Notes: generated by a model not told the origin, from the letters alone. A DNA stretch of 64,000 nt from Mycobacterium sp. GA-1285 (GCF_001499905.1 NZ_LQIS01000052.1:1-64000); one strand, 5' to 3'. Positions 1-9,907 are shown, counted from the stretch's first letter. Numbers and translations are program-made.

Positions 1-19
1 GAGGGGGAGGGGGCGGCTC

Positions 20-556
20 ATGGTGACGCTGCTACTGGTGATCGCGCTGCTGCTGGCGGTGGTGGCGTTCACCGTCTTCGTCGTCGGCTACAACAAGCTG
101 CGCTCGGCCGACGTACGCGTTGCCGAGGCGCTGAGCGGTATCGACGTCGAGCTGACCCGTCGCGCCTCGCTGATCCCGAGTCTGGTGCACACCGTGCAGA
201 CCTTCGCCGCGCACGAGAAGGGCATCCTCGACCATGTCACCACCGCGCGTGCCGCGCTGACCTCCGCCACCTCCGGCAAGTCGGTGGCTCAACGGAGCGC
301 CGCTGAGAAGCAACTCGACACCGCGCTGGCCCCGCTTTTGGCGCTCGGCCAGAACTACCCGCAGCTGAACTCGTCGAACAACTTCCTGAATCTGCAGGAG
401 AACCTCACCGATAGCGAGAACAAACTCGCCTTCGCGCGGCAGTACTACAACGACTCGGTCGCAACGCTGAACCGGTTGATCACCACGATCCCGTGGATGT
501 TCGTCGCACCGATGACCGGTGTGTCAGAACGCGAGTACTACCAGACCCGGCGCTGA
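20..556 (+). CDS. LemA family protein
   Basis: This 178-aa protein opens with one hydrophobic segment (residues ~2-26), followed by a helical domain typical of LemA proteins. Landmarks are a YNKLRSADVRVAEALSGIDVELTRRASLIPSL-like stretch near residues 25-55, an NLQENLTDSENKLAFARQYYNDSV-like stretch near 125-150, and a C-terminal IPWMFVAP segment. LemA proteins are single-span envelope proteins with no assigned reaction. The ATG follows a purine-rich GGAGGGGG run about 7 bases upstream, which supports the start. fmt follows 41 bp later. Family assignment is firm; function is unknown. Confidence 0.85.
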   Translation: MVTLLLVIALLLAVVAFTVFVVGYNKLRSADVRVAEALSGIDVELTRRASLIPSLVHTVQTFAAHEKGILDHVTTARAALTSATSGKSVAQRSAAEKQLDTALAPLLALGQNYPQLNSSNNFLNLQENLTDSENKLAFARQYYNDSVATLNRLITTIPWMFVAPMTGVSEREYYQTRR

Positions 557-597
557 GCACCCGACGTCGTCACCGGTGCCGTCACTAGACTGACGCG

Positions 598-1527
598 GTG
601 CGCATCGTCTTCGCCGGCACCCCGGAGCCCGCCCTGCCGTCGCTGCGCCGTCTGATCGAATCGCCACGTCACGACGTCGTCGCGGTACTGACGCGCCCGG
701 ATGCGCCGTCGGGTCGGCGCGGCAAGCCGACACCATCGCCGGTCGCGCGGCTGGCGCTTGAGAACGACATCCCGCTGTTGCGGCCGGCGAAGCCGAACTC
801 CGACGAGTTCATCGCCGAACTGAGCGAGCTGGCACCGGAATGCTGCGCGGTGGTCGCCTACGGCGCCCTGCTCAGCGAGCGACTGCTGGCCGTGCCCGAA
901 CGCGGCTGGGTGAACCTGCACTTCTCGGTGCTGCCCGCCTGGCGCGGAGCCGCGCCGGTGCAGGCGGCGATCGCCGCGGGGGACACCGTGACCGGCGCGA
1001 CGACGTTCCTCATCGAACCCGCCCTCGACAGCGGTCCCGTCTACGGCGTCGTCACCGAATGCATCCGGCCGACGGACACCGCCGGTGATCTCCTTGAGCG
1101 ACTGTCGATTTCAGGTGCGGAGCTGCTCGACCGCACGCTCGACGGAATTGCCGACGGCATCCTGACGCCGGTACCGCAGCCGGCGGAGGGCGTGACGATC
1201 GCTCCCAAGATCACCGTCGATGAGGCGCGGGTGCGGTGGGACCTGCCCGCCCACGTCGTCGAGCGACGGATCCGCGCGGTCACGCCGAATCCCGGCGCGT
1301 GGACGATGATTGCGGACCTTCGGGTCAAACTGGGTCCGGTCACGGTCGACGGGGCTTCCCAGAAGCTGACGCCCGGCGCGCTCCGCGTCAGCCGCGACGG
1401 GGTGCGGGTCGGCACCGCGTCCGACCCCGTGCTGCTCGGGCTGATCCAGCCACCCGGCAAGAAGCTCATGAACGCGGTCGACTGGGCACGCGGCGCCCGG
1501 CTCGACGACTCGACACGAGCCGAATGA
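598..1527 (+). CDS. fmt: Methionyl-tRNA formyltransferase
   Basis: Transfers a formyl group from 10-formyl-tetrahydrofolate to initiator Met-tRNA in the cytoplasm. The 309-aa length is normal. The N-terminus reads [19 protein letters not shown], the substrate-binding start of the family. The catalytic region around residues 105-130 carries [19 protein letters not shown], matching the family SLLPxWRGAAPxQ motif, and LDSGPV lies near residue 143. The C-terminal tRNA-binding domain follows (around [13 protein letters not shown]). The start is GTG. rsmB begins 7 bp after the stop, so the two are probably cotranscribed. Confidence 0.96.
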   Translation: MRIVFAGTPEPALPSLRRLIESPRHDVVAVLTRPDAPSGRRGKPTPSPVARLALENDIPLLRPAKPNSDEFIAELSELAPECCAVVAYGALLSERLLAVPERGWVNLHFSVLPAWRGAAPVQAAIAAGDTVTGATTFLIEPALDSGPVYGVVTECIRPTDTAGDLLERLSISGAELLDRTLDGIADGILTPVPQPAEGVTIAPKITVDEARVRWDLPAHVVERRIRAVTPNPGAWTMIADLRVKLGPVTVDGASQKLTPGALRVSRDGVRVGTASDPVLLGLIQPPGKKLMNAVDWARGARLDDSTRAE

Positions 1528-1534
1528 GAGCCGA

Positions 1535-2908
1535 ATGACCAAGCCGCGCAACAGACATCCGCAACGACGCAAGCCACTGGACCCGGCTCGTCGCGCCGCG
1601 TTCGACGTGTTGCGGGCCGTTTCGGACAAAGACGCCTACGCCAACCTCGCCCTACCGGCAATCCTGCGGGAACGCGGCATCAGCGGCCGCGACGCGGCCT
1701 TCGCAACCGAACTCGCGTACGGCGCCTGCCGTACCAAGGGACTGCTGGACGCGATCATCAGTCACGCCGCGGACCGCCCTACCGACAGGATCGATCCCGT
1801 CCTGCTCGACCTGCTGCGCCTCGGCGCCTATCAGCTGTTGCGCACCCGGGTCGAACAACACGCCGCGGTATCCACCACCGTGGAACAGGCGGGCATCGAG
1901 TTCGATTCGGCCCGTGCGGGTTTCGTCAACGGGGTGCTACGCACGATCGCCTCGCGCGACGAGCAGTCGTGGGTCGCGGAACTGGCTCCCGACGCGGCGT
2001 CCGACCCCGTCGGACATTCGGCCTTTGTGCACGCGCACCCGCGGTGGGTCGCGCAGTCCTTCGCCGACGCGCTCGGCGCCGACGCCGGTGAACTCGACGC
2101 GCTGCTTGCCAGCGACGACGCCCGGCCCGCCGTGCACCTCGCTGCCCGCCCCGGGGCGGTGACCGCGCAGGAGCTGGCCGGGCAGGTCGACGGCAGGGTC
2201 GGCCGGTATTCGCCGTACGCGGTGTATCTCGCCGGTGGTGACCCGGGCCGGTTGCAGGCGGTGCGTGACGGTGCCGCGCTGGTGCAGGACGAAGGCAGCC
2301 AACTGGTCGCACAGGCACTGACCCTGGCCCCGATCGAGGGTGCCGACGGAGGGCGCTGGCTGGACCTGTGCTCGGGTCCGGGCGGGAAGACCGCCATGCT
2401 GGCCGCGTTGGCGCCCGACGGCGCCCGGGTCACCGCCGTGGAGCCCGCAGCCGCGCGCGCCGACCTCGTCGAACAGAACACCCGGGGCCTGCCCGTGGAC
2501 GTGCTGCGCGTCGACGGTCGCGACCCCGGCGTAGAACCCGGCTTCGACCGGGTGCTCGTGGACGCCCCCTGCACCGGCCTGGGTGCGCTGCGGCGCCGGC
2601 CGGAGGCACGGTGGCGGCGCAGGCCCGGCGACGTGCCGCCGCTGGCGAAACTGCAACGCGAACTTCTGGCCTCGGCGATCCGGCTGACGCGGCCGGGCGG
2701 GGTGGTGCTCTACGCCACCTGTTCGCCGCACCTGGCCGAGACCGTGGGCGTCGTCTCCGACGCGCTGCGCCGCCACCCCGTGACGGCGCTGGACACCCGG
2801 CCGCTGTTCGCGCCGGTGGAGCGTCTCGGTGACGGGCCGCACGTGCAGTTGTGGCCGCACCGCCACGGCACCGATGCGATGTTCGCCGCTGCGCTCAAAG
2901 TAGGGTAG
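1535..2908 (+). CDS. rsmB: 16S rRNA (cytosine-5) methyltransferase RsmB/Fmu
   Basis: SAM-dependent m5C methyltransferase of 16S rRNA (C967 in E. coli). The N-terminal ~150 residues form a NusB-like RNA-binding domain ([24 protein letters not shown]). The C-terminal Rossmann domain has the SAM motif [15 protein letters not shown], the [15 protein letters not shown] motif and [10 protein letters not shown], which supplies the two cysteines used in m5C chemistry. At 457 aa it has the usual length. An Arg/Pro/Lys-rich basic N-terminal extension precedes the NusB part. It sits between fmt and rpe, as in other mycobacteria. Confidence 0.95.
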   Translation: MTKPRNRHPQRRKPLDPARRAAFDVLRAVSDKDAYANLALPAILRERGISGRDAAFATELAYGACRTKGLLDAIISHAADRPTDRIDPVLLDLLRLGAYQLLRTRVEQHAAVSTTVEQAGIEFDSARAGFVNGVLRTIASRDEQSWVAELAPDAASDPVGHSAFVHAHPRWVAQSFADALGADAGELDALLASDDARPAVHLAARPGAVTAQELAGQVDGRVGRYSPYAVYLAGGDPGRLQAVRDGAALVQDEGSQLVAQALTLAPIEGADGGRWLDLCSGPGGKTAMLAALAPDGARVTAVEPAAARADLVEQNTRGLPVDVLRVDGRDPGVEPGFDRVLVDAPCTGLGALRRRPEARWRRRPGDVPPLAKLQRELLASAIRLTRPGGVVLYATCSPHLAETVGVVSDALRRHPVTALDTRPLFAPVERLGDGPHVQLWPHRHGTDAMFAAALKVG

Positions 2909-2912
2909 GCGC

Positions 2913-3590
2913 ATGGCAGGACCCCTCATCGCGCCGTCAATCCTGGCCGCCGACTTCGCCAGACTCGCCGACGAAGCCGAGGCCGTGCGGGGTGCGGACT
3001 GGCTGCACGTCGATGTGATGGACAACCACTTCGTCCCGAACCTGACCATCGGTCAGCCGGTCGTCGAGTCGCTGCTGAAGGTGACCGACATCCCGATGGA
3101 CTGCCACCTGATGATCGAGAACCCCGATCGGTGGGCGCCGCCGTACGCCGAAGCCGGCGCGTACAACGTCACGTTCCACGCCGAGGCCACCGACAATCCG
3201 GTCGGTGTTGCCCGAGACATCCGCGCGGCCGGCGCCAAGGCCGGGCTCTCCGTGAAGCCAGGCACCCCGCTGGAGCCGTATCTGGAGATCCTGCCGGAGT
3301 TCGACACGCTGCTGATCATGTCGGTGGAGCCGGGATTCGGCGGTCAGAAATTCATTCCGGAAGTGCTGGTGAAAGTCGGCACAGCCCGGCGACTGGTGGA
3401 TGCAGGCGAGTTGACGATCGTCGTCGAGATCGACGGCGGTATCAACGCCGACACCATCGAGCAGGCCGCCGAGGCGGGGGTGGACTGCTTCGTCGCGGGT
3501 TCGGCCGTCTACAGCGCAGAGGACCCCGCCGCGGCCGTGGAGTCGTTGCGCAGGCAGGCTGCCGCCGCCTCCAAGCATCTGCGGGCATGA
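2913..3590 (+). CDS. rpe: Ribulose-phosphate 3-epimerase
   Basis: Interconverts ribulose-5-phosphate and xylulose-5-phosphate in the pentose phosphate pathway. This 225-aa TIM-barrel has the family motifs [28 protein letters not shown] (metal-binding His/Asp), [23 protein letters not shown] and the phosphate-binding [10 protein letters not shown]. The ATG start lies 4 bp after the rsmB stop. Its stop overlaps the ribD start (ATGA), so it probably supplies pentose phosphate metabolism alongside riboflavin synthesis, which uses ribulose-5-phosphate. Confidence 0.96.
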   Translation: MAGPLIAPSILAADFARLADEAEAVRGADWLHVDVMDNHFVPNLTIGQPVVESLLKVTDIPMDCHLMIENPDRWAPPYAEAGAYNVTFHAEATDNPVGVARDIRAAGAKAGLSVKPGTPLEPYLEILPEFDTLLIMSVEPGFGGQKFIPEVLVKVGTARRLVDAGELTIVVEIDGGINADTIEQAAEAGVDCFVAGSAVYSAEDPAAAVESLRRQAAAASKHLRA

Positions 3591-4588
3591 ATCTCGAAGC
3601 CGCGATGCGGCTGGCGATCCACCAGGCCGAGAAGGTCAAGGGCACGACTTACCCCAATCCGCCGGTTGGCGCGGTCATTCTGGACAAAGACGGCGAGGTG
3701 GCCGGTGTGGGTGCCACGGAACCTCCCGGTGGACCACACGCCGAGGTGGTCGCCTTGCGTAGGGCAGGTGACCGCGCCGCGGGAGGCACCGCCGTCGTGG
3801 CGCTCGAGCCGTGCAATCACCACGGCCGCACACCGCCCTGCGTGGATGCGCTTGTGCGCGCGGGTATTTCGGCGGTCGCATATGCGGTCGCCGACCCGAA
3901 CCCGATCGCCGCCGGCGGAGCCGCACGGCTCTCCGCGGAGGGGTTGGCCGTGACCGCGGGCGTACTCGCCGAGGCGGTGACGGGCGGACCGCTGCGCGAG
4001 TGGCTGCACAAGCAACGCACCGGATCGCCGCATGTGACATGGAAATTCGCGACCAGCGTAGACGGTCGCAGTGCGGCGGCGGACGGCACCAGCCAGTGGA
4101 TCACCAGCGAAGCCGCCCGCGCGGACGTGCACCGCAGACGTGCTGTCGCCGACGCGATCGTGGTCGGGACCGGGACCGTCTTCGTCGACGATCCGGCGCT
4201 GACCGCGCGACTCCCCGATGGCACCCTCGCGGACCGTCAGCCGCTGCGCGTGGTCGTCGGGGAGCGTGAGATCTCGCAGGAGGCAAGGGTTCTCAACGAC
4301 GACTCACGCACAATGGTCATTCGCACCCACGATCCCCACGAAGTGATCAAAGCGCTGGCCGATCGGACCGACGTGCTGCTCGAGGGTGGCCCCACGTTGG
4401 CGGGCGCGTTCTTACGCGCCGGTGTCATCGACCGGATCCTGGCTTATGTCGCGCCCATCCTGCTCGGTGGACCGATCACCGCGGTGGACGACGTCGGTGT
4501 GCTGAGCATCGCGCACGCGCAGCGGTGGCGTTTCGACGGCGTCGAGCCGATCGGCCCCGACGTCCTGCTGAGCCTCATTCCGGGGTAG
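3587..4588 (+). CDS. ribD: Bifunctional riboflavin deaminase/reductase RibD
   Basis: Carries out two consecutive riboflavin steps: deamination of the pyrimidine intermediate and NADPH reduction of the ribosyl side chain. The 333-aa protein has an N-terminal cytidine-deaminase-type zinc domain (PHAEVVAL, then [16 protein letters not shown] holding the two zinc cysteines, residues ~50-90). A C-terminal DHFR-like reductase domain follows ([14 protein letters not shown], then [13 protein letters not shown] near residue 270). The ATG overlaps the rpe stop by 4 bp. An upstream in-frame extension would run antisense-like through rpe and is rejected. Its 3' end overlaps the convergent ABC gene by 14 bp. 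Confidence 0.94.
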   Translation: MNLEAAMRLAIHQAEKVKGTTYPNPPVGAVILDKDGEVAGVGATEPPGGPHAEVVALRRAGDRAAGGTAVVALEPCNHHGRTPPCVDALVRAGISAVAYAVADPNPIAAGGAARLSAEGLAVTAGVLAEAVTGGPLREWLHKQRTGSPHVTWKFATSVDGRSAAADGTSQWITSEAARADVHRRRAVADAIVVGTGTVFVDDPALTARLPDGTLADRQPLRVVVGEREISQEARVLNDDSRTMVIRTHDPHEVIKALADRTDVLLEGGPTLAGAFLRAGVIDRILAYVAPILLGGPITAVDDVGVLSIAHAQRWRFDGVEPIGPDVLLSLIPG

Positions 4589-5609
4589 CCAGTTCGCCGC
4601 TCAGCGGGCTCTCGTTTAATTCGCCGCTCAGCGGGCGGTGCTCGATGAGGTCGCGAACTCCCGCCATTCCCAACCGTTCTCGAAAAGCCCGCACCGTGTA
4701 CCCCACGACGGTCGCCTCGGTGCGCGCCTTCGCCGTCGCCGATCGGGGTAGGTGGAACAGCGGCCCGATCTCGCCGAAGTAGTCGCCCTCGGTCGCGAGC
4801 TTCAGCAATTCCTCAGCGCCGCCGGACAGTTCGCGCATCATCTCGATCTCACCCCGGTCCACGATGTAGATCAGGTCACCCATGGTGCCCTGTTCGAACA
4901 GCACCTGGCCGGCCTTCAGCTCCACAGTCTGCGGCGGGCGGTCGGCGGAGGCAAAGTCGGGCACCATCTCGACGACCCGATCTGCCAGCGGCAGGATCCG
5001 GCTGTCGTGCGTCGCGACGACCACCATCTTGGTGCCGGAGGCCAGCTCGCGGATCAGCTTCAGCACCTCCTCGACCTGGATGAAATCCAAATGCGCCGTT
5101 GGCTCGTCCGCCAGGATCAGCGGGGGATCGAGCGCGATCGCCCGGGCCACCGCGACCCGCTGCTGCTGACCGCCGCTGAGGTCACCCGGTCGGTGGTCGA
5201 GCCGGTCCTCGAGCCCCACCCGGGCCAACAGCTGTTCGGCCCGCTTCCGAGAAGCCCGGCGCGACATGCCCGATGCGCGCAACGGCACCATCACGTTCTC
5301 GACCGCGGTGAGGCTGGGCACCAGGTTGAAGGCCTGGAACACGAATCCCACCGTCTCGCGCCGGTATGTCGAAAGCTCGTCGGCGCCAAGCGATGTCACC
5401 TCCACATCGCCGAACTTGATCGCACCCGAGGTGGGTTGCAGGATCCCGCCGAGGCACGACAACAGCGTTGTCTTCCCGCAACCGCTGGGGCCCAACAGAA
5501 TCACCAGTGAGCCGGCTGCGACATCGAGGTTCAGACCGTCGATCGGGCGTACGGTGTGCCCGCCGCTCGTGTATTCCACGACCAGGTTCTGGATCGACAG
5601 GTCGCCCAC
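4575..5609 (-). CDS. ABC transporter ATPase fused to a cyclic-nucleotide-binding domain
   Basis: The first ~225 residues form a LolD/MacB-type ABC ATPase: Walker A GPSGCGKTTLL, Q-loop FVFQAFN, signature LSGGQQQRVAVARA, Walker B LILADEPTAHLD and a switch His in VATHDSR. Residues ~240-335 form a cNMP-binding (CAP effector) domain. Its cassette GDYFGEIGPLFHLPRSATA keeps the Glu and the Arg-Ser pair used for cyclic nucleotide binding. The GTG start lies 5 bp after the permease stop with a GGGGGG run upstream; longer readings overlap the permease. The permease-ATPase pair resembles M. tuberculosis Rv0072/Rv0073 from memory. Substrate and nucleotide ligand cannot be read from sequence. Confidence 0.85.
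   Translation of the reverse strand: MGDLSIQNLVVEYTSGGHTVRPIDGLNLDVAAGSLVILLGPSGCGKTTLLSCLGGILQPTSGAIKFGDVEVTSLGADELSTYRRETVGFVFQAFNLVPSLTAVENVMVPLRASGMSRRASRKRAEQLLARVGLEDRLDHRPGDLSGGQQQRVAVARAIALDPPLILADEPTAHLDFIQVEEVLKLIRELASGTKMVVVATHDSRILPLADRVVEMVPDFASADRPPQTVELKAGQVLFEQGTMGDLIYIVDRGEIEMMRELSGGAEELLKLATEGDYFGEIGPLFHLPRSATAKARTEATVVGYTVRAFRERLGMAGVRDLIEHRPLSGELNESPLSGELATPE
4593..4635. repeat. Duplicated 16-bp segment in the ABC-cNMP C-terminus
   Basis: The 16-bp string TTCGCCGCTCAGCGGG occurs at 4593-4608 and again at 4620-4635. The 27-bp period equals nine codons, so the duplication keeps the frame and encodes PLSGEL twice at the extreme C-terminus of the ABC-cNMP protein (PLSGELNES, then PLSGELATP). 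It looks like a local in-frame tandem duplication with no effect on the catalytic domains. Confidence 0.8.
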
Positions 5610-5614
5610 GGGTA

Positions 5615-6664
5615 TCAAGGCCCCCCGAATGCCAGAGCGGGATCGACTGACACCGCGCGACGTAACCCCGCCGCGCTGGCGAGAAGGCCGATCACCACCG
5701 CGACCACCGGCAGCGCGACGAAGGCCTCTGTGGGCACGATCACCTGCATGGGGAACAGTGGTCCGAGCAACAGCGACAGCCCGGCGCCGACCAGTGCGGC
5801 CAGCAGCGCCACAATCACCGCCTGCAGCGCGAGCCCGGCCATCACCGAGCGGGTCGGCACCCCAATCGCTTTGAACACGGCGAAGTCTCGCAGCCGTTCC
5901 AGCGCGGACAGGTAGACAACCGACCCCACGATCAACGCAGCGACGATCCACAGCAGGATCGCCACGATGGTGATGGAGTTGACCGCAACCTTCAACGGGC
6001 GCAGCAGATCCTCGATCGCTCCGGCGCGGTCGACCGCCCGATAGCCGTTCGGCACCTGCTGAAGCGAACCGCGGACGCCGATGGAGGCGACCAGTCGCTC
6101 ACCGCCGTACACCAACTGCTGTGCACCCTCTGTGGTGAGAAACACATTGGGCAGGTTCGCCAATGCGGTCGAGTTCTCCACCAGGCCGACGACACGCAGC
6201 GTCTGCGAGGCGATCTCGACCTCATCGCCGACGTTCCGGCCCAAGGTGGTCGACACCGCGACCTCGTCGGGGTTGATTGGCGCACGCCCTTCGACGACGG
6301 CCGGCATCCCCGGCCCGCGTTCGGGCGCACCGAAGATGTCGACGTTGCGCGTCGCTCCCTCGACGGTGGCGGTGCCGCCCGCATAGGCCAGGGGAGCGGC
6401 GGCCTCGACACCGGGAGCGGCAGCGACACGGCGCAATTCCACCGGCGCGAACGGGGTGGCCCCCACGAACGGTCCCGATGCACCCGCCTTCACGATGAAC
6501 TGGTCGACACCGAGACTGTCGACGGTCTTCTCGGCCTCGGTCTGGAAACCGTTGGCCAAACCCGTGAGAACCAGCGTCATCCCGAAAATGATCGCCGTCG
6601 ACAGCACCGCGATGGCGAAACGCCGCCGTCGCCACTGCATGTCGCGCAGCGCGGCGAGGAGCAT
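5615..6664 (-). CDS. FtsX-like ABC transporter permease
   Basis: This 349-aa membrane protein has the FtsX/MacB layout. A transmembrane segment near the N-terminus (AIAVLSTAIIFGMTLVLTGLANG) is followed by a ~190-residue extracytoplasmic domain. Three C-terminal transmembrane segments follow (SITIVAILLWIVAALIVGSVVYLSAL; SVMAGLALQAVIVALLAALVGAGLSLLLG; ALPVVAVVIGLLASAAG, each given approximately). It is the partner of the ATPase-cNMP protein encoded 5 bp downstream. Such permeases usually move lipids, peptides or drugs out of the membrane by mechanotransmission; the cargo here is unknown. Confidence 0.86.
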   Translation of the reverse strand: MLLAALRDMQWRRRRFAIAVLSTAIIFGMTLVLTGLANGFQTEAEKTVDSLGVDQFIVKAGASGPFVGATPFAPVELRRVAAAPGVEAAAPLAYAGGTATVEGATRNVDIFGAPERGPGMPAVVEGRAPINPDEVAVSTTLGRNVGDEVEIASQTLRVVGLVENSTALANLPNVFLTTEGAQQLVYGGERLVASIGVRGSLQQVPNGYRAVDRAGAIEDLLRPLKVAVNSITIVAILLWIVAALIVGSVVYLSALERLRDFAVFKAIGVPTRSVMAGLALQAVIVALLAALVGAGLSLLLGPLFPMQVIVPTEAFVALPVVAVVIGLLASAAGLRRAVSVDPALAFGGP

Positions 6665-6711
6665 GTCGGCGACGTTACCCCGACTACCGCGGTCGGCGCG
6701 CCGGGTTCGGG

Positions 6712-7266
6712 CTACTTCGCGAAAGCGCTGACCAACGTGTTGCAGAAAGCGGGCAGGTCATCCGGCTTGCGGCTGGACACCAAAGTGTTTGGCCCACGGG
6801 AGCATTCGACGACCTCGTCATCCACCCAGTTGGCCCCGGCATTGACCAGGTCGGTCTTCACGCTGGGCCACGAGGTCAGGGTGCGTCCCCGCACCACGTC
6901 CGCCTCGATGAGCGTCCACGGGCCGTGGCAGATCACCGCGACCGGTTTGCCCGCATCGAAGAAGCTCTTCGCGAACGCGACCGCGTCGGCGCTCATGCGC
7001 AGATTGTCGGGGTTGGCGACCCCACCGGGCAGCACCAGCGCCGCATAGTCGGACGCCGACACCGAGTCGGCGGACTTCTCGGCATCGAAGGTGTCGGCGG
7101 GGGTCAAGTGATTGAACGCCTGGATCTTGCCGACCTCGGTCGACACCAGTTCAGGGGTGCCGCCGGCCTGCTCGACGGCCTTCCACGGCTCGGTCAGCTC
7201 AACCTGCTCGACACCTTCAGGAGCAACCAGGAACGCAATCTTTCTGCCATTCAGTGAACTTGCCAT
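6712..7266 (-). CDS. DJ-1/PfpI family protein (type 1 glutamine amidotransferase-like)
   Basis: This 184-aa protein has the PfpI/DJ-1 fold: GRKIAFLVAPEGVEQVELT at the N-terminus, YAALVLPGGVANPDNLR near residue 75, and the nucleophile-elbow AVICHGPWTLIE near residue 115 with the catalytic Cys followed by His. Family members act as deglycases, chaperones or stress proteins; which applies here cannot be told. The ATG at 7266 is preceded by GGAGAAAGCTC, a good ribosome site, so the longer in-frame extension is not used. The gene is monocistronic, with a divergent small ORF upstream. Confidence 0.86.
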   Translation of the reverse strand: MASSLNGRKIAFLVAPEGVEQVELTEPWKAVEQAGGTPELVSTEVGKIQAFNHLTPADTFDAEKSADSVSASDYAALVLPGGVANPDNLRMSADAVAFAKSFFDAGKPVAVICHGPWTLIEADVVRGRTLTSWPSVKTDLVNAGANWVDDEVVECSRGPNTLVSSRKPDDLPAFCNTLVSAFAK

Positions 7267-7341
7267 GAGCTTTCTCCGTTGAGGTAGACGTGATGGCACG
7301 CATACCCCGCGCGTCGAGGAGTCAATCAGCGCGTTCACGCC

Positions 7342-7377
7342 GGTACACTCGTACCAGACCGGGCCGTGAGCGGCCCG
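7342..7377. promoter_or_regulatory. Two adjacent perfect stem-loops before a small ORF
   Basis: GGTAC-actc-GTACC (7342-7355) and CGGGCCG-tgag-CGGCCCG (7360-7377) are two perfect inverted repeats, each with a 4-base loop, separated by 4 bases. They lie between the DJ-1 gene and the 53-codon ORF at 7439. No T-tract follows, so a classical intrinsic terminator is unlikely. They could be a leader structure or protein site; function is inferred only from symmetry. Confidence 0.4.
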
Positions 7378-7438
7378 CCGTAATCGCGCCTTCACCGACG
7401 ATTCGCGCGCTGGTGAGCACGAACAAAGGACGACGACC

Positions 7439-7600
7439 ATGACTGCACTGCAGGACTGGCTCAGCTATCGCCCGATGCACCCCCGGACCCTCGGGGCCTT
7501 GATCTGCGACGCCTTCCGGGGTCAGCCCGCACAACCCGCCGAAGAGGTGGCCAAGCCTGCCCAGCCGGCCCTGCTCCGCCCCGGACTCGAGCGCTGTTAG
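7439..7600 (+). CDS. Possible small protein (53 aa), unknown function
   Basis: An ATG at 7439 with AAAGGA about 9 bases upstream opens a 53-codon frame, MTALQDWLSYRPMHP...LRPGLERC. It ends with TAG 19 bp before the convergent transporter stop. Third codon positions are mostly G or C, as in neighbouring genes. The protein has an N-terminal aromatic/amphipathic part, an Ala/Pro-rich middle (QPAQPAEEVAKPAQPA) and two cysteines. I recognise no family. It fills a 353-bp interval otherwise without a gene. It could be spurious. Confidence 0.45.
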   Translation: MTALQDWLSYRPMHPRTLGALICDAFRGQPAQPAEEVAKPAQPALLRPGLERC

Positions 7601-7619
7601 GCGCCGTCGCCGAGCGTTG

Positions 7620-9203
7620 TCAGGCGCCGTCGGCGCGATCCGGGGGCCCTGCCTCGACCAACTCCGCCGGTTCGTCGGCATGCTCCTGCTTGCCACCGAT
7701 GAGTAGGCCCAGGAAAGCGCCGATGACGCAGACCGCGACCGTGACGACGAAGATGTCGCCGTACTGCAGCACGTACGCCTCGCGGTAGCGGGTCGCTTCG
7801 GCGGCCAGTCGTTCGGCAAGCGTGTTGGCCGGTGGAAAGGGCAGGGTCTGAAGGTACTGGTTGAACCGGTACAGACCCCATGCGGTCAACCCCGCCAAGC
7901 CGATCAACATGCCGACCATGCGGGCCACCACCACCGCCGCCGAGGCGATCCCGTGCTGGGCGGCGGGCACCACGCGGAGCGCCGCCGAGGTAAGCGGCCC
8001 GATCACCAGGCCGAGACCGAAGCCGGCGATCGCCAGGTCGGTGTCGAGGACAGGCAGGCTGATGAAGCCGAGGTCGTGGTGCGTGGTCAGCACGTCGGCC
8101 CGCCAGTTCGAGACCAGCAGATATCCGGCGGCGGCGATCATGAGGCCCACGAATGTGACCACTCGGTCACCGATTCGCGTTGCAAGCCAGCCGCCGATCA
8201 CGGCACCGATGGGCAGCGCGATCAGGAATCGCAATAGTAGAAGAACGGCATCGGTCTGATTCTTGCCGAGCACACCCTGACCGAACAGTTCGATGTTGAC
8301 CAGTGTCACCATCAGCGCAGCGCCTGCGCACAGCGACGCGCCCAGTGCAGCCAGGAACGGCCGGAAATGGACACCGGCCGGCTCGATGAGCCGCGTGCGG
8401 GCGAACCGCTCCCAGACGAAGAACAGGACGACAGCAACGGCGGCGCCCAATAGCACCGGCGGTCCGTAGCTCGGCAGAATCTTCCGGCCGTCGGGCGCGG
8501 GGTTGTACAGGCCGATCACCGTGAGGCCAAGCGCGACGGCGAGCAACACTCCGCCGACGACGTCAACGCGTTCGGGGTTCTCGGGCTTGAGCCGCGCGGG
8601 AAGGCTGAAGTGGATCAGCACCATCGCTACCGCTGCCAGCGGCAGGTTGATCCAGAAGACGTCGCGCCAAGTGTTCAGCACCGCGACGACGGCGATGCCG
8701 TAGAGCGGGCCCAACACGCTGCCCAGTTCCTGCGCGGCGCCGATGCCGCCCAGGACCGACGCCCGGCTGCGACTGGCCCACAGGTCGGCCGCCAACGCCA
8801 GCGTGACCGGCAGCAGCGCGCCGCTGGCCACGCCTTGGATGGTGCGGCCGATCACCATCGGAACGAGGTCGTCCGACATCGCGGTGACGACGGAACCGAC
8901 CGCGAAGCCGGCCAAACTGAGCTGGAGTATGAATTTGCGGCCGAATCGATCCGAGGCCCGACCGAGCAGCGGCATCGCGGCGATGTACCCCAACAGGTAA
9001 CAGGTGATGATCGGAGTCACCCGTTGTATCTGGTTTACCGGGATTCTCAGGTCGATGATGATGTCGCTGATGATGGCAACGACGACATAGGTGTCGAGCG
9101 CGCCGAGCAGGACGGCGAGGCTACCAGCGCTGATGGCGATCCGACGATTGACCGATTTCGTCGCCGCTGGGCGGTGATGCGTCGCTCGCGCTGAAACCGG
9201 CAT
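7620..9203 (-). CDS. P55-type MFS efflux/lipid transporter
   Basis: This 527-aa major facilitator protein is of the 14-helix drug:H+ antiporter type. The motif-A loop reads [13 protein letters not shown], and the early acidic segment reads [14 protein letters not shown]. Numerous hydrophobic spans follow up to ~residue 500, then a charged cytoplasmic tail. It follows the lipoprotein gene lprG with a TGATG overlap, the layout of the Rv1411c-Rv1410c pair. In that pair P55 works with LprG to move triacylated lipids to the outer envelope and contributes to drug tolerance. Assignment rests on order and sequence resemblance from memory. Confidence 0.9.
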   Translation of the reverse strand: MPVSARATHHRPAATKSVNRRIAISAGSLAVLLGALDTYVVVAIISDIIIDLRIPVNQIQRVTPIITCYLLGYIAAMPLLGRASDRFGRKFILQLSLAGFAVGSVVTAMSDDLVPMVIGRTIQGVASGALLPVTLALAADLWASRSRASVLGGIGAAQELGSVLGPLYGIAVVAVLNTWRDVFWINLPLAAVAMVLIHFSLPARLKPENPERVDVVGGVLLAVALGLTVIGLYNPAPDGRKILPSYGPPVLLGAAVAVVLFFVWERFARTRLIEPAGVHFRPFLAALGASLCAGAALMVTLVNIELFGQGVLGKNQTDAVLLLLRFLIALPIGAVIGGWLATRIGDRVVTFVGLMIAAAGYLLVSNWRADVLTTHHDLGFISLPVLDTDLAIAGFGLGLVIGPLTSAALRVVPAAQHGIASAAVVVARMVGMLIGLAGLTAWGLYRFNQYLQTLPFPPANTLAERLAAEATRYREAYVLQYGDIFVVTVAVCVIGAFLGLLIGGKQEHADEPAELVEAGPPDRADGA

Positions 9204-9907
9204 CAGGCCGCCGGCGGCTTGGTGACCGTCACCGGCTTACCCCACTCCGACATCGCCATGGTGACGCTGCTGTCCGAAGCGGTCTGCAATTTGACCTGGG
9301 CCAACTTGTGGTCGCCACCCTCGGCGATCCAGGCCGTAGCGGGCACTGGACCGGACATGCCGAGCTGCGGTGCGATCTTGTTCACTGCATCGGCGCTGAC
9401 GGTGCCTGTCACGCGGACCGTCTCCACGCCGTTGACCGTTTCGCGGCTTTCGGCCTTCGGGTCGGAGAAGTTGTCCAGCAGGTTGCCCAACCCGGTTTCG
9501 GGGTCGAGGATGAGCGAGGCGTCGTAGATATCGACGGCGGGACCGAAGTTCGACAACGCGCCACCCGGGGTCAACGTGGCGTAGAGGTCACCGTCGGCGA
9601 CCACGAACTCCACACCCTCGAGACGCTGGCCCCCCATCAGAAGGTTGACCTTGCCTTGGGCGGTGAAGGTCGGCGCGTTGCTCAGGTCACCTTCGAGCAA
9701 CTCGATGGGCAGCTTCTCGATCGTGCCGTCGACCGTCAGCTTCAGATGCGCGCTCGTCTGGTTCTTGGTCGTTTCGCTCGACTGCTTGAGCAGCGTCGCG
9801 CCTTCGGGGAGATCCTTCGTGGCTTCCTCCGACCCAGAGGAACAACCCGCGAGCAGGGCAATGGCGGCGACGAGGGCGGCGAAGATCGTCAGGAGACGCG
9901 TAGGCAT
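9203..9907 (-). CDS. lprG: Lipoprotein LprG (lipid carrier)
   Basis: This 234-aa protein has a lipoprotein signal peptide ([22 protein letters not shown]), with Cys in the lipobox LLAGC as acylation site. The mature part is an LppX/LprAFG-type fold ([22 protein letters not shown], then [25 protein letters not shown]). LprG binds triacylated glycolipids and triacylglycerol and passes them outward with the P55 transporter encoded immediately downstream. The ATG at 9907 is used because the signal peptide begins there; the longer open frame upstream has no signal sequence. It is divergent from ribC. Confidence 0.93.
   Translation of the reverse strand: MPTRLLTIFAALVAAIALLAGCSSGSEEATKDLPEGATLLKQSSETTKNQTSAHLKLTVDGTIEKLPIELLEGDLSNAPTFTAQGKVNLLMGGQRLEGVEFVVADGDLYATLTPGGALSNFGPAVDIYDASLILDPETGLGNLLDNFSDPKAESRETVNGVETVRVTGTVSADAVNKIAPQLGMSGPVPATAWIAEGGDHKLAQVKLQTASDSSVTMAMSEWGKPVTVTKPPAA

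Noticed and set aside
3131-3586. RibD N-terminal extension
   Set aside because: The open frame upstream of 3587 overlaps rpe in another frame and is Arg/Gly-rich shadow sequence. RibD homologues start at [14 protein letters not shown]-like sequence.
7360-7377. Intrinsic transcription terminator
   Set aside because: The GC hairpin is perfect, but no T-tract follows on either strand, so a rho-independent terminator cannot be supported.
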